Below are positions 35,125 through 44,223 of a DNA stretch of 64,000 nucleotides, one piece after another. Under the pieces are notes generated by a model. That model was not told the DNA's origin. It made no database searches and saw only the letters and a program-made list of their open reading frames with translations. The position numbers and the translations under genes were made by a program. Where the stretch lies: the NCBI RefSeq assembly GCF_030053895.1, contig NZ_CP125781.1:4154001-4218000 (forward strand), in the 5' to 3' direction. Within the stretch, counting starts at the first letter, position 1; every line of letters starts with the position of its first letter. This DNA is from Trabulsiella odontotermitis. Lineage in GTDB: Bacteria > Pseudomonadota > Gammaproteobacteria > Enterobacterales > Enterobacteriaceae.

Positions 35125-35650
35125 CTAAATAATTCCCCTTCTTGAAATTAATTCATCACGGCAATTCAACTAATTCCGTAATGCCACTACAAAGTCTCCC
35201 ACTTTAAGAAGGGATCGAGCACCAACCAAGTGCATTTCCAGCCATCTGAGTGTTATAATAATAAGAACAGGTGATTCTCATCACACACCGCCCAAGATGC
35301 GGTCGCGCTTCCCAGCGCCGTTTTTCCCTCCTCGCCGTTGTCGGATTTCAGCGCCGCCAGGCCACATGACCGGAACTGGATATTCAAAATATATCGACGG
35401 GTTCGGCCCGAACTTGAATCGCAGCCCAATCCAGTCAGACAGCACCGGCACCTGACCCGGACACAGCGGCACCGAGCCATTTGGACATCGGCTTTCTGCA
35501 TCGTGACCAGATAGACGCACCGGGCCAACCAACAACCCGGTTCGGTCAAGTTCGCTTTGTTTGCACCAGGAACGGGACGGTTGTGTTCGACTGTGGTGAC
35601 GAACCGGTGTGAAGCAACCCGACCTTGCGGTGGGCGATCAGGAACCTGTC
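35125..35650. other. Intergenic region between MHYT gene and DsbA-like gene
   Basis: Five hundred bases without a convincing gene. Bases 35125-35280 are AT-rich; GTTATAATAATAAG at 35251-35264 contains a good -10-like TATAAT on the plus strand. Promoters for the divergent MHYT and DsbA-like genes probably lie here. The GC-richer part (35290-35600) has no feature I can name. Confidence 0.35.
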
Positions 35651-36397
35651 ATGCAATCTTCTCTTTTCTCTCGTTTTCCCCTTCGCCGCATGCTGGGGCC
35701 CCTGATGGCTCTCGCGCTCACCTTGTTGCTTGTGGCGACCTGGTATTTGACGAGCCAATCCGGCTCACCTGCAAAGACCGGTGCGGGCAACGCCGTCTCG
35801 CAAAGTTTTCAGGCGGGACCGCCATGGCGTTACGGCAAGGCCGACGCGCGCTTTACGCTGGTGCTGTATGCCGATCTGGAATGCCCATACTGCAAGAGCT
35901 ACTACCCGCTGCTCAGGGCATGGGTCGACCGGAATCCGGAGGCGAACCTGCAATGGCACCATCTGCCGCTCCCCATGCACGAGCCCGCCGCAACACGACA
36001 AGCCCGGCTGGCCGAATGCGCGGGAGAGGCCGGGGGCCACGCCGCGTTCTGGCAGGCGGTTACCTGGATCTATCAACAAACCCGCAGCGACGGGGCCGGC
36101 ATACCTGAAAACATGCAATACCCGGCACTCACCCCGGAAATCCAGGCCTGCCTGGACAGCACACGCACCGAGGCAATCATTCAGGCGCAGGCGAACGAAG
36201 GTTCGCGTGAAGGCGTTACCGCGACCCCGACGCTGAAGCTCAGCGACAACCAGAGCGGCCATACACTTGTCCTGCCCGGTCCCGTCGAAGGCGACGCACT
36301 GTTGTCAGCCCTGGATTTGCTATCAAGCGATCGCGACACCGGCCAGGGAAAGAATGCCGGGACACCCGACGACGGCGTTGGCAACGCCCCCAGATAG
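35651..36397 (+). CDS. DsbA/DsbG-like thiol:disulfide oxidoreductase of the ICE
   Basis: 248 residues from ATG 35651 (an upstream in-frame ATG adds 14 unhelpful residues). One N-terminal membrane anchor (about 13-33) is followed by a thioredoxin domain with active site DLECPYCKSYY (CPYC), an alpha-helical insert, and cis-Pro TATPTLKL. It probably forms disulfides in periplasmic transfer proteins. Related genes sit at this point after the ATPase in other MPF-G elements. Confidence 0.85.
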   Translation: MQSSLFSRFPLRRMLGPLMALALTLLLVATWYLTSQSGSPAKTGAGNAVSQSFQAGPPWRYGKADARFTLVLYADLECPYCKSYYPLLRAWVDRNPEANLQWHHLPLPMHEPAATRQARLAECAGEAGGHAAFWQAVTWIYQQTRSDGAGIPENMQYPALTPEIQACLDSTRTEAIIQAQANEGSREGVTATPTLKLSDNQSGHTLVLPGPVEGDALLSALDLLSSDRDTGQGKNAGTPDDGVGNAPR

Positions 36398-36424
36398 CTT
36401 GCGGCTCTCAAGGAAAAGCGAGAT

Positions 36425-37060
36425 CTAATCCCATGACTTCGAATAGTCATGGTCCTTGAACAGACCAGGCAGGCCGGACACCTGCTTGAACCGCAACACC
36501 TCATCATCATCCATGCCCAACTCGCGGGCCACATCGCCCTCAGTCCATCCTGTCTGCAGAAGCCTGACCACGATGTCGGTCATCGGCAGCACGGAATAGA
36601 CACCGCGAGCGCGGTTGTGACGGATGGTGGCGGCGATCCGGTCTGCCGTTGCCGCGCGCCCGCTTCTGATCGAAACCACCGGCAGGTAGCCGTGCAATCG
36701 TTTCCTGATCGGCCCCTGCTTCTTGCCGATCTTCTGACGGTGGAAACCATCGACCACGACATGGCTTTCTTCCTGCTCGCGATGCGTGACGATGGGCTGG
36801 GTGAAGCCATCGGCGTCGATCGACAATTCGAGCAGCTTCATTTCCGGCGTCGCGACGGAATTCGGGTTGTAGTCATTGGCCTCAACCTGTTCGCCCCGGA
36901 CCCATTGAACGCAGTCCACCGGCTCATCGGCGAACGGGCTATGCTCGTGCAGCCGCAGCCGGATCTGGTTGATGGCTTCGACTCGCTTCGCCAGCGGCAG
37001 GCTGTCCAGTTCGGTGAACAGGGCTTCGGCCCGGTTCGTCAGGTTGATTACTTGTGGCAT
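36425..37060 (-). CDS. ParB/Srx-fold protein (IbrB-like)
   Basis: 211 residues. The ParB-like nuclease/Srx domain is marked by NPNSVATPEMKLLELSIDADGFTQPIV and VVDGFHRQK. A helix-turn-helix-like GWTEGDVARELGMDDDEVLRF follows. With an upstream DUF3440 (IbrA-type) gene and an acetyltransferase it forms the ibrA/gnat/ibrB arrangement; IbrA-IbrB were described as activators of an adhesin gene in E. coli. Its 5' part overlaps the GNAT gene by 122 bases in another frame. Confidence 0.78.
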   Translation of the reverse strand: MPQVINLTNRAEALFTELDSLPLAKRVEAINQIRLRLHEHSPFADEPVDCVQWVRGEQVEANDYNPNSVATPEMKLLELSIDADGFTQPIVTHREQEESHVVVDGFHRQKIGKKQGPIRKRLHGYLPVVSIRSGRAATADRIAATIRHNRARGVYSVLPMTDIVVRLLQTGWTEGDVARELGMDDDEVLRFKQVSGLPGLFKDHDYSKSWD

Positions 37061-37490
37061 ATTTCTGTCTCTCCAAAGTCACCCAGCTTCCGCGGGAGGA
37101 CTGAACGTTGAATCCGTGCGGTTCGAGGAACCTTGCAGCAGCCTGCTGCACGCGCGCCGTGCAGATCAGACCCAGGCCATCGACATGTTCCAGAACCTGG
37201 CGGCGCAGTTCACCGAACAAACCCCGGCCGCGCGCCTCAGCGCGCAGGTAGCCTTCGCGCAGGCGCACGATATCGGAGCGCTGCTCGATGCTGATGAAGC
37301 CCAGAACGCGAGCCTCGCCCTTGCGGCGGACGATGAACCAGCGGTACAGCGGCCCATCGTTGAGCGGATAGCCTCCGCATTCGCGCCGCACGCTTGGGCT
37401 GGCGAAGAAGTAGCCCATATGGGAAAAGAACGCCGCCTCGCCATCGGCCGAGCGTATCTGGGCGAATTCGTATTTTGCGAAGGGCTTCAT
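36939..37490 (-). CDS. GNAT-family N-acetyltransferase
   Basis: 183 residues. The acetyl-CoA site is in EARGRGLFGELRRQVLEHV (R-G-x-G/A type), preceded by VLGFISIEQRSDIVRLREGYL. The start overlaps the stop of the ibrA-like gene by 4 bases. The last 40 residues overlap the ParB-like gene and look unlike a GNAT tail, so the natural stop may have been lost. The substrate is unknown; the operon setting suggests a role tied to IbrA/IbrB. Confidence 0.7.
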   Translation of the reverse strand: MKPFAKYEFAQIRSADGEAAFFSHMGYFFASPSVRRECGGYPLNDGPLYRWFIVRRKGEARVLGFISIEQRSDIVRLREGYLRAEARGRGLFGELRRQVLEHVDGLGLICTARVQQAAARFLEPHGFNVQSSRGSWVTLERQKYATSNQPDEPGRSPVHRTGQPAAGEASRSHQPDPAAAARA

Positions 37491-38500
37491 GATGATTGCC
37501 CCTCGATCAGCGCCAGCGTGTCGATGTCCTGACGAGCGAAACCGAAGGACAGTGAGCGCGCCATGTCCTGCTTGAGCAGCGACAGGGCGACACGACGCCA
37601 GGAGGGTTGGGCCTTGCGGTTTTCCAGCTCAGGAATGCCGGCATCGGGCCAGGAAGACAGCGGGTAGTTGTGCTTCTCCCACCAGTCGATGAAGACCCCG
37701 ATACGACGCTGATAGACCTGACGCAGCGGCCCCGGCATGCTTCGCAGCAGGAATTCACAGTATTGCCGCCAGGTATCGAAAGTCGGCGGCAACCCCATCC
37801 CGCCTCGATAGCCGAGGAAACGCTGGCGGCTGTACCGCGCGGCGTAGTTCGCGCCGGCGACACGCTGCACGACGCGGAACCAGGTCTCGGGCTCCAGCTT
37901 GTGGAACAGATCGAGTCCCTTGCGCTAGTCGTCTCCGTAAGGCTGGCAAATACGCATTTGCGAAAACGGCAGGTCCGCCAGATGCATGCGATCGTAGAGC
38001 CGGTTGAAGGCATGGCCATGATCTGCGACGTACCGCCAGAGGTCCTCGAACCGCCAGTCGTAGATCGGAAAGAAGGTAACGGCGCGGCTGTCCGGCTGGT
38101 CCTTTGCGCTCCACTGGACCGGCGTATGCGTACCAGGCGGCGTCCAGGCGCGCTTCTTCACCCTGGCACGGCGTTTGACCGCCAGAAAGCGATTGAGCGC
38201 TTCATCGGACCGGATGCCGACCAGAAAGGCGGTAGGCACATCCCTTGCGAGCCACTCGTTGAATTCAGGAACGAATTCCTCGAACTCCATCCGATGGCGA
38301 TAGAAAGGGAACCGCGTAGGATCGCTGATGACGGATGGATGGGTTGGCATCGGCCTGATCCAGTCCGCCTCACGCCCCGGTTCCCATGCGCACCAATAGG
38401 GCTCCTGCAGGCTGGAAGCATTGCGCAGATTGATCGGCAGGCAGATCCAGGTCAAGGTCTTGTCGAATGGTGAGATCCGCAGTTCTTCCGTCATGTGCAT
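37487..38500 (-). pseudogene. IbrA-like DUF3440 phosphoadenosine-phosphosulfate-reductase-fold gene, truncated and with internal stop
   Basis: Two in-frame blocks, 38500-37928 and 37924-37487, are separated by a TAG at 37927-37925 where homologues read Gln (…ICQPYGDD-stop-RKGLDLFHK…). The family features AFLVGIRSDEALNRF and FFPIYDWRFEDLWRYV are present. The N-terminal ATP-pyrophosphatase loop (SGGKDS) is missing, and an in-frame stop lies just upstream of ATG 38500, so the first third is gone. It is therefore doubly inactivated. Confidence 0.8.
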
Positions 38501-38657
38501 TCCTCTGGGAGTTTAGCCGTGTCCGAAACCTCAGCAGGCGCCGATGCTACGCATGGCTCCGAAGTGCTGCTTCGCGAAGATATACTATTGACAATTAAAT
38601 TGGTAACAATACAATTTTAGGCAATCTTTGCAAACCCGCCACATCAGGAGAAACACC

Positions 38658-39083
38658 ATGAGCGCACTGTATTCCACCCGTGTCACCGCCAACGGCGGTC
38701 GCAATGGCACCGTCCGCAGCGAGGACGGCCTGCTCGACCTGCAATTGTCTCTTCCGCCGGCACTGGGCGGCAAAGGCGGCGCGACCAACCCCGAGCAACT
38801 CTTTGCCGCCGGCTATGCCGCTTGCTTCGGCAACGCGGTCATCCACATCACTCGCAACCAGGACGCGAAAATCCGCGACAACGACGTGGACGTGGTGGCC
38901 CAGGTCGGCATGGAGCCCAATGGCAGCGGCGGTTTCGCCCTGACGGTGGCGCTGGAGGTGACGCTGGCCGGGGTCGACCAGGCCAAGGCCGAGGCGATCG
39001 TCGCCGAGGCGCACAAGGTCTGCCCCTACTCCAATGCCACACGCGGCAACATCGAGGTGGCGCTGTCGGTGCGTACACGCTGA
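38658..39083 (+). CDS. ohr: Organic hydroperoxide resistance protein Ohr
   Basis: 141 residues starting MSALYSTRVTANGGRNG. The redox cysteines are in GYAACFGNAV and VCPYSNATRGNI. A ribosome site (CAGGAG) lies 9 bases upstream. The gene is followed after 6 bases by its MarR-type regulator, the classic ohr-ohrR pair. It reduces organic hydroperoxides. It differs from the second Ohr at 8256, which sits in the electrophile cluster. Confidence 0.92.
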   Translation: MSALYSTRVTANGGRNGTVRSEDGLLDLQLSLPPALGGKGGATNPEQLFAAGYAACFGNAVIHITRNQDAKIRDNDVDVVAQVGMEPNGSGGFALTVALEVTLAGVDQAKAEAIVAEAHKVCPYSNATRGNIEVALSVRTR

Positions 39084-39089
39084 AACGCC

Positions 39090-39584
39090 ATGACGACGAA
39101 GACAGGCAGGTGCGCCGATGAACGCGGAGTGAGCGGAACTACCTCCCCCAAGGAAGACGACCCGCTACTGTTGGATCGTCAGATCTGCTTTCCGATCTAT
39201 GCCGCCTCAAACCTGCTCACCAGGGTCTACCGGCCGGTACTGGCACCACTGGGTCTGACCTATTCGCAGTACCTGGTCATGCTGGTGCTGTGGGAGCGTT
39301 CGCCGATCAGTGTCGGTGAACTGGGCGAGCAACTGCATCTGGACAGCGGGACGCTGACGCCGTTGCTCAAGCGCATGGATCGAGGCGGATTCGTCAGCCG
39401 GCATCGTGATCCCGAGGACGAGCGGCGGGTCCTGATCACGCTGACGCCGCACGGAGCCGATCTACGCCACGCTGCGCTGGCTGTCCCGGAGACGCTCTCC
39501 AGGCAACTAGGCCTCGAACCGGAAGCCATTGATGGTCTGCGCGATGCCGTGAAGGTGCTGGTGCGGGTGCTGGCCAGCCAGTAA
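39090..39584 (+). CDS. ohrR: OhrR-like MarR-family peroxide sensor
   Basis: 164 residues. The reactive cysteine is placed as in OhrR: LLLDRQICFPIYAASN. The winged helix follows: SVGELGEQLHLDSGTLTPLLKRMDRGGFVSRHRDPEDERRV. Oxidation of that cysteine releases the operator and induces ohr. It is adjacent to and co-directional with ohr. The N-terminus is about 20 residues longer than usual, and a later start is possible. Confidence 0.88.
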   Translation: MTTKTGRCADERGVSGTTSPKEDDPLLLDRQICFPIYAASNLLTRVYRPVLAPLGLTYSQYLVMLVLWERSPISVGELGEQLHLDSGTLTPLLKRMDRGGFVSRHRDPEDERRVLITLTPHGADLRHAALAVPETLSRQLGLEPEAIDGLRDAVKVLVRVLASQ

Positions 39585-39647
39585 CCCGCCCGGGACATCC
39601 CGTGCAGATCCACTGCACTTCATTCTTCAACACCAAAGGAACACAAC

Positions 39648-40400
39648 ATGGGTACTTCCAACAACATCCAGGACCAAGTCGTGGTCATCACCGGCGGCAG
39701 CAGCGGGCTGGGCGAAGCCACCGCGCGCCATCTCGCTGGGCTGGGCGCCAAACTGGTGCTGGGCGCACGCCGGCAAGACCGACTCGACACCATCGTCACA
39801 GACATCGTCGCGGCGGGCGGTCAGGCTATTGCGGTGAAGACCGACGTGACCCGCCGTGACGACCTGGAGGCGCTGGTCGCTGCCGGCGTCGAAAAGTTCG
39901 GTCGCATCGACGTGCTGATCAACAACGCCGGCACCATGCCGCTGGCGCCACTGAACAAGCTCAAGGTCGATGAGTGGGAAAGCATCATCGACATCAACAT
40001 CAAGGGCGTGCTCTACGGCATCGCTGCGGCGCTGCCGCGCTTCGAGGCGCAAGGCAGCGGCCACTTCATCAACCTGTCTTCGGTGGCCGGGCACAAGGTG
40101 CTGTCGCCTATGGGGACGGTCTACAGCGCCAGCAAGTTCGCTGTGCTCGCGCTGTCGGAAGGCTTGCGCGCCGAAGTCGGCAGCCACATCCGCACCACGG
40201 TGATCTCGCCGGGCGCGGTCGATACCGACCTCAAGTTCCACACCACCGATCCGGAGACCGCCAAGGGGATACAGGCGTTCTACGAGGCCTCGCAGATTCC
40301 AGCGGACGCCGTTGCCCGAGCGATCGCCTATGCCATCGAACAGCCGGACGAGGTGGACATCAACGAAATTCTGCTGCGGCCGACCGCGCAGGAGCTGTGA
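39648..40400 (+). CDS. Short-chain dehydrogenase/reductase
   Basis: 250 residues, the classical SDR length. It has the cofactor site VVITGGSSGLGEA, NNAG, the catalytic Ser in NLSSVAGH and Tyr-x3-Lys in VYSASKFAV. An Arg in the GARRQDRL region suggests NADP(H) use. It resembles the YdfG/YvaG-like carbonyl reductases. It follows ohrR, and the oxidative-stress context suggests reduction of carbonyl products. The substrate is not known. Confidence 0.88.
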   Translation: MGTSNNIQDQVVVITGGSSGLGEATARHLAGLGAKLVLGARRQDRLDTIVTDIVAAGGQAIAVKTDVTRRDDLEALVAAGVEKFGRIDVLINNAGTMPLAPLNKLKVDEWESIIDINIKGVLYGIAAALPRFEAQGSGHFINLSSVAGHKVLSPMGTVYSASKFAVLALSEGLRAEVGSHIRTTVISPGAVDTDLKFHTTDPETAKGIQAFYEASQIPADAVARAIAYAIEQPDEVDINEILLRPTAQEL

Positions 40401-40800
40401 CCCGGCAGGCGCCACGACAAGGTCTTGCGGCACACCGTTTCACGGTGCTGCCGCAGGGGCCGCAAGGCGACTACGCGCCTGCGGAGATCCCGTTTTTTTG
40501 CAACCGCGCACTGCGCGATTAGCCCCCTGATGTCGGCCCAGAGGAACTTGACGGCCGGCATGCGGGAGAAAGCCGCCCGCCCGGGCCATTGATTGGCTGC
40601 TGCATCCCGGCGACGCGACAGCGTCCGTATCAGCTCGCATCGCCCGCTGATCGAGGCGCAGCCCGCCTGCTCGATGGGCGGCGCGTTGTTCTCCAACGCC
40701 CGCCAGAACTGGCCGCCACTGCGGGCACCGGTGGCATCGGCTCAATTTTCGGCCTGACTTTGCAAGTCGGTTACGCAGTTTTACCGAGGAGGATCCACAC
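40401..40800. other. Intergenic region between SDR and GST genes, with candidate terminator
   Basis: A GC-rich hairpin at about 40460-40484 (CCGCAAGGCG pairing with CGCCTGCGG) precedes a run of seven T at 40493-40499 and may terminate the ohr-ohrR-SDR transcript, although the 8-base spacer is long. The remaining 300 bases show no gene. A strong ribosome site (GAGGAGGA) lies just before 40801. Confidence 0.45.
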
Positions 40801-41442
40801 ATGATCACCATATATCACCTGGGCGTTTCGCAGTCGGAGAGAGTCGTCTGGCTGTGCGAGGAGCTTGGACTTGCCTATGCGCTTCGTCGCTTCGAGCGCG
40901 ACCCCATGACACGGCTGGCCCCGCCCGAATACAAGTCCATCTCGCCAACCAGAACGTCACCGGTCGTGCGCGATGGCGACATCGTGCTGAGCGAATCGGG
41001 AGCCATCATGGAGTACCTCATTCACCGGCACGGTGGCGGCCGCCTGGCGGTTGCGCCGGAGCATGCGAACTACCCCGTGTATCTGTTCTGGTTCCATTTC
41101 GCCAACAGTTCGCTCACCGCGATGGAGATGGCCAGAATGATGCTGGTCGCAGCGGGCGGGCGCGATGGCGAAGGGAGTCTTGCGTTCGCGGAGGAGCGGA
41201 TCGATACCGCCTTCGGGTTGGTCGAAAACCAACTCGGGCGCACCGCCCATATTGCCGGCGAAGCCTTCACGGCCGCCGACATCATGCTGCTATTTCCGCT
41301 CACCACCATGCGGCATTTCATGCCCAAGGATCTTGCAGGCTATCCGAACATTCTCGGCTACCTGAAGCGGATCGGCGAGCGGGAAGCCTACCGGCGAGCC
41401 ATGGCCAAGGCAGACCCTGGCATGCTGCCCCTGCTCGCCTGA
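40801..41442 (+). CDS. Glutathione S-transferase
   Basis: 213 residues. A thioredoxin-like N-terminal domain (ITIYHLGVSQSERVVWLCEEL; SPVVRDGDIVLSESGAIMEYLI with the glutathione-binding E-S pair) is followed by an all-helical C-terminal domain (GEAFTAADIMLLFPL). It conjugates glutathione to electrophiles or reduces peroxides. Its neighbours Ohr, SDR and MbfA point to an oxidative and electrophilic stress block. Confidence 0.9.
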   Translation: MITIYHLGVSQSERVVWLCEELGLAYALRRFERDPMTRLAPPEYKSISPTRTSPVVRDGDIVLSESGAIMEYLIHRHGGGRLAVAPEHANYPVYLFWFHFANSSLTAMEMARMMLVAAGGRDGEGSLAFAEERIDTAFGLVENQLGRTAHIAGEAFTAADIMLLFPLTTMRHFMPKDLAGYPNILGYLKRIGEREAYRRAMAKADPGMLPLLA

Positions 41443-41522
41443 CGCCGTGATCAAGCCGCTCGGCGCCCCGCCAGCGGCCACGACGCTCTCAGTGCGGCAA
41501 CCAACCCCGGAGGAACGGCCCC

Positions 41523-42635
41523 ATGACCAATACGACGACAGGCCGCTACCGCGCCAATCTGCAGGGCGAGGTGGACGGCGCCGCGATCTACACTGCGCTT
41601 GCAGAGAGCGAATCCAATCCCGACCTGGCCGGCGTGTTCCGGCGACTGGCGGCTGTGGAAGCGGCTCATGGCGAATTCTGGAAGAAACGGATGGAGGCAA
41701 CCGGGGATCACTTCTCACCCCGCCCCTCTCGCCGTGCCCGATTCGTGGCCTGGCTGGTGCGCAGGCATGGCGCCGCCACCCTGCTGCCGATACTTGCTGC
41801 CGCGGAAACCCTGGGCAGTCGGACATACGACGATCAGCCCGAGGCGCGCGCGGCGGGGCTCGCCCAGGACGAGCGTTCTCACGCGCTGCTGATGCGGGAA
41901 GCCGCCGGGAGCGGAGGACTTTCCGGTCCCATTCTTGCGATACTGGAAGGTCGCCATCGCGGTGGCGGCAACACCCTTCGCGCCGCTGTACTGGGCGCCA
42001 ACGACGGACTGGTGTCCAACCTCAGCCTGGTGATGGGCGTGGCAGGCGCCGCGGCGCCGGGCTCGGCCATCCTGTTGGCGGGCCTGGCCGGACTTATCGC
42101 CGGCGCCGGCTCGATGGCCATGGGCGAGTGGCTGTCGGTGACCAGCTCGCGGGAGTTCTACCGCAGCCAGATCGCCATCGAGGCCGACGAACTGTACGAG
42201 TTTCCGGATGAGGAACGCGAGGAACTGACCCTGATCTATCAGGCCAAAGGCCTGACGGAGCTGCAGGCGCGCGCACTGGCCGACAAGCTGTTGGGCACAC
42301 CAGGGGCCGCACTGGACACCCTGGCCCGCGAGGAACTCGGAATCGACCCCGAGGGGCTTGGCGGCTCGGCGACCGCCGCGGCCGTATCATCCTTCATGTT
42401 GTTCGCGGCTGGCGCCATCGTCCCGGTGCTGCCGTTCATGTTTCTATCGGGTATACCAGCATTGGTTTCCAGTCTGGCCACCAGCGGTTTAGCACTCGGC
42501 CTGCTGGGTGCAGGTACCAGCCTGTTCACCGGGCGCGGCACGCTGTTCTCCGCCGCCCGCCAGGTCGCCATCGGACTGGCCGCCGCCGCGGTCACCTATG
42601 GCATCGGCGCCATTTTCGGCGTGACACTCGGCTAA
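41523..42635 (+). CDS. Membrane-bound ferritin MbfA (erythrin domain fused to VIT1/CCC1 transporter)
   Basis: 370 residues. The N-terminal ferritin-like domain carries di-iron ligands in GEVDGAAIYTAL, EAAHGEFW and AQDERSHALL. The C-terminal VIT1 domain (from about 155) starts AAVLGANDGLVSNLSLVMGVAGA with GSMAMGEWLSVTSSREFY and several membrane helices. MbfA exports iron and lowers peroxide-driven damage. This fits the adjacent Ohr and GST genes. The gene is the last of the second cargo block. Confidence 0.88.
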   Translation: MTNTTTGRYRANLQGEVDGAAIYTALAESESNPDLAGVFRRLAAVEAAHGEFWKKRMEATGDHFSPRPSRRARFVAWLVRRHGAATLLPILAAAETLGSRTYDDQPEARAAGLAQDERSHALLMREAAGSGGLSGPILAILEGRHRGGGNTLRAAVLGANDGLVSNLSLVMGVAGAAAPGSAILLAGLAGLIAGAGSMAMGEWLSVTSSREFYRSQIAIEADELYEFPDEEREELTLIYQAKGLTELQARALADKLLGTPGAALDTLAREELGIDPEGLGGSATAAAVSSFMLFAAGAIVPVLPFMFLSGIPALVSSLATSGLALGLLGAGTSLFTGRGTLFSAARQVAIGLAAAAVTYGIGAIFGVTLG

Positions 42636-42826
42636 GGCACCATCGAGCTTTTGGCCGCTCATCCTTGCCGCGGTCCATCGAGGCGGACTTCAACTCCAGC
42701 GATGCCTTGGTTTGTTCAGCGAGCACAATGCGGATAAGGCGGGTTTCCGATTGTTGGCTGACCCGCGGGCACGTTCCGGATGAACTCTGAGACTCCACAA
42801 CAGCAATCTGTTTCAGGAGTCCGGAC

Positions 42827-43276
42827 ATGCTCAACCCGTTTCGCACCCAATCCGGGCCGATACGCTTTCCATCGGCGGTAGCCAGCGCCTTGTGCGTAGC
42901 ATTGGGCCTGGCCAATCAGGCGACCAGCGCCGCAGAAGTGACCGTTTTCACCGACCGATCCGTCACGCTGACATCGGCGGATAACGCCAATGTCGTTCAC
43001 CTCGACACTGCACAGGAAATCGAGGCCAGCCTCGCGGCCGATCTGCCCGCCGATCCCCATCGTGCCCAGGCCATCGTCCAGGGACGCCTTCAGCAGGGCG
43101 GCTGGCAGCTGCAACGCGCCCTTGCTTCCGCCTGGCAGGGCGTGGCCGATGCCTGGGGCCTCAGCGTTTCAACCGTTCCTGCAGTCGTGGTCGACCGGCG
43201 CTACGTCATTTACGGTGAGTCGGACGTAGCGAGGGCGGAAGCCCGTATCGAGGCATACCGGAGGGCGCAGCCATGA
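42827..43276 (+). CDS. ICE protein, TIGR03757 family
   Basis: 149 residues with a signal peptide (cleavage near TSAA) and a thioredoxin-like fold: AEVTVFTDRSV and VPAVVVDRRYVIYGESDV. The ribosome site CAGGAG precedes the ATG. It restarts the transfer genes after the cargo block and overlaps the next gene by 4 bases. It is TrbC-like by position. Confidence 0.87.
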   Translation: MLNPFRTQSGPIRFPSAVASALCVALGLANQATSAAEVTVFTDRSVTLTSADNANVVHLDTAQEIEASLAADLPADPHRAQAIVQGRLQQGGWQLQRALASAWQGVADAWGLSVSTVPAVVVDRRYVIYGESDVARAEARIEAYRRAQP

Positions 43277-44223
43277 AGCGCGCCCGTCGTCTCCGCGCCG
43301 CGATCGCGGCCCTGATGCTTGGAACCGCATCGTCGGCCTTCGCGCTCAACACCGCATCGATCACAGCCTCGGCCCTATCCCCCGATTGCCTCGAATACCG
43401 GGTCGTCGGGATCTGCTACTGGCTCTTCTGCACCACCTTCGGCTGCTCGGTGCGGACCTCGGTGAAAGTTAGCCATTACGTGCCCGATGCCGTGGTTTCC
43501 AGCTACGCCAATACTGGCGAGAACCCGTGGGTAGAAGTGCGTGCCATGAGCATGCCGAACACCACGGCACAGGCCGGCGGCGATGGCACAACGAACCAGG
43601 ACCACGAAAACAACCTGTCAAAGTTCAAAAACGCTGACGTGATCGGTCACCCCGGCGGGGCTGTCCTGGGTCAGCTCGCCAGTGCTTCGGGCTATTCCTG
43701 CGAAGGTGCAGGCACGGCCTTCATGCCATACCTGCTGAGCACGCTCGACACGGTGGCATGGCGCTATAACGTGCCGGAGGCCGTCTATCCGGAAGCACTG
43801 ATCCCTGGCATGCGCGAGATCGGAGCTCGGACCTCTCTCAACCTGTGGGGCGCCGTCTACCCGAGGGGCGGATTCCTGCATCAGACCGACGACTACAAGA
43901 GCGGTGCCGTCGTCGCGCAGCGCGCCGGCGATATCGTCACCCGCCGCGGCCAGATTCACGTCTACCAGCCGCTGCTCGCTACCGCGCGCGACGGCTACTG
44001 GCCCGCAGGCGAGCTCGCCGAAGGCGACGCCTCCACCGGCAAGTGGCAGGAACTCACCCCCACGATGTCCAGTTCGTGCGCCGTCTTTCCCCATTCGAAC
44101 CAGCGCGTCCAGGCCCAGCAAGGCGACTATGCCTGGGCGCTTTGGCGGCCCTACAGCTGCTGCCAGCGCCGCGGACAGACCTTCCTCGGCAGCGTCGACT
44201 TTAGCGGAGGGAGCGCACGATGA
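43273..44223 (+). CDS. ICE protein, TIGR03756 family (TraU-like)
   Basis: 316 residues. A signal peptide (SSAFALN) is followed by many cysteines: LEYRVVGICYWLFCTTFGCSV, GYSCEGAG, SSCAVFPHSN and YSCCQRRGQTFL. The TraU-like pattern is cysteine-rich and periplasmic, and probably depends on the DsbA-like protein at 35651. It overlaps neighbours by 4 bases on each side. Confidence 0.88.
   Translation: MKRARRLRAAIAALMLGTASSAFALNTASITASALSPDCLEYRVVGICYWLFCTTFGCSVRTSVKVSHYVPDAVVSSYANTGENPWVEVRAMSMPNTTAQAGGDGTTNQDHENNLSKFKNADVIGHPGGAVLGQLASASGYSCEGAGTAFMPYLLSTLDTVAWRYNVPEAVYPEALIPGMREIGARTSLNLWGAVYPRGGFLHQTDDYKSGAVVAQRAGDIVTRRGQIHVYQPLLATARDGYWPAGELAEGDASTGKWQELTPTMSSSCAVFPHSNQRVQAQQGDYAWALWRPYSCCQRRGQTFLGSVDFSGGSAR

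Noticed and set aside
35253..35549. Minus-strand frame of 98 residues between MHYT and Dsb genes
   Set aside because: Cys/Arg-rich random-looking sequence with no start signal.
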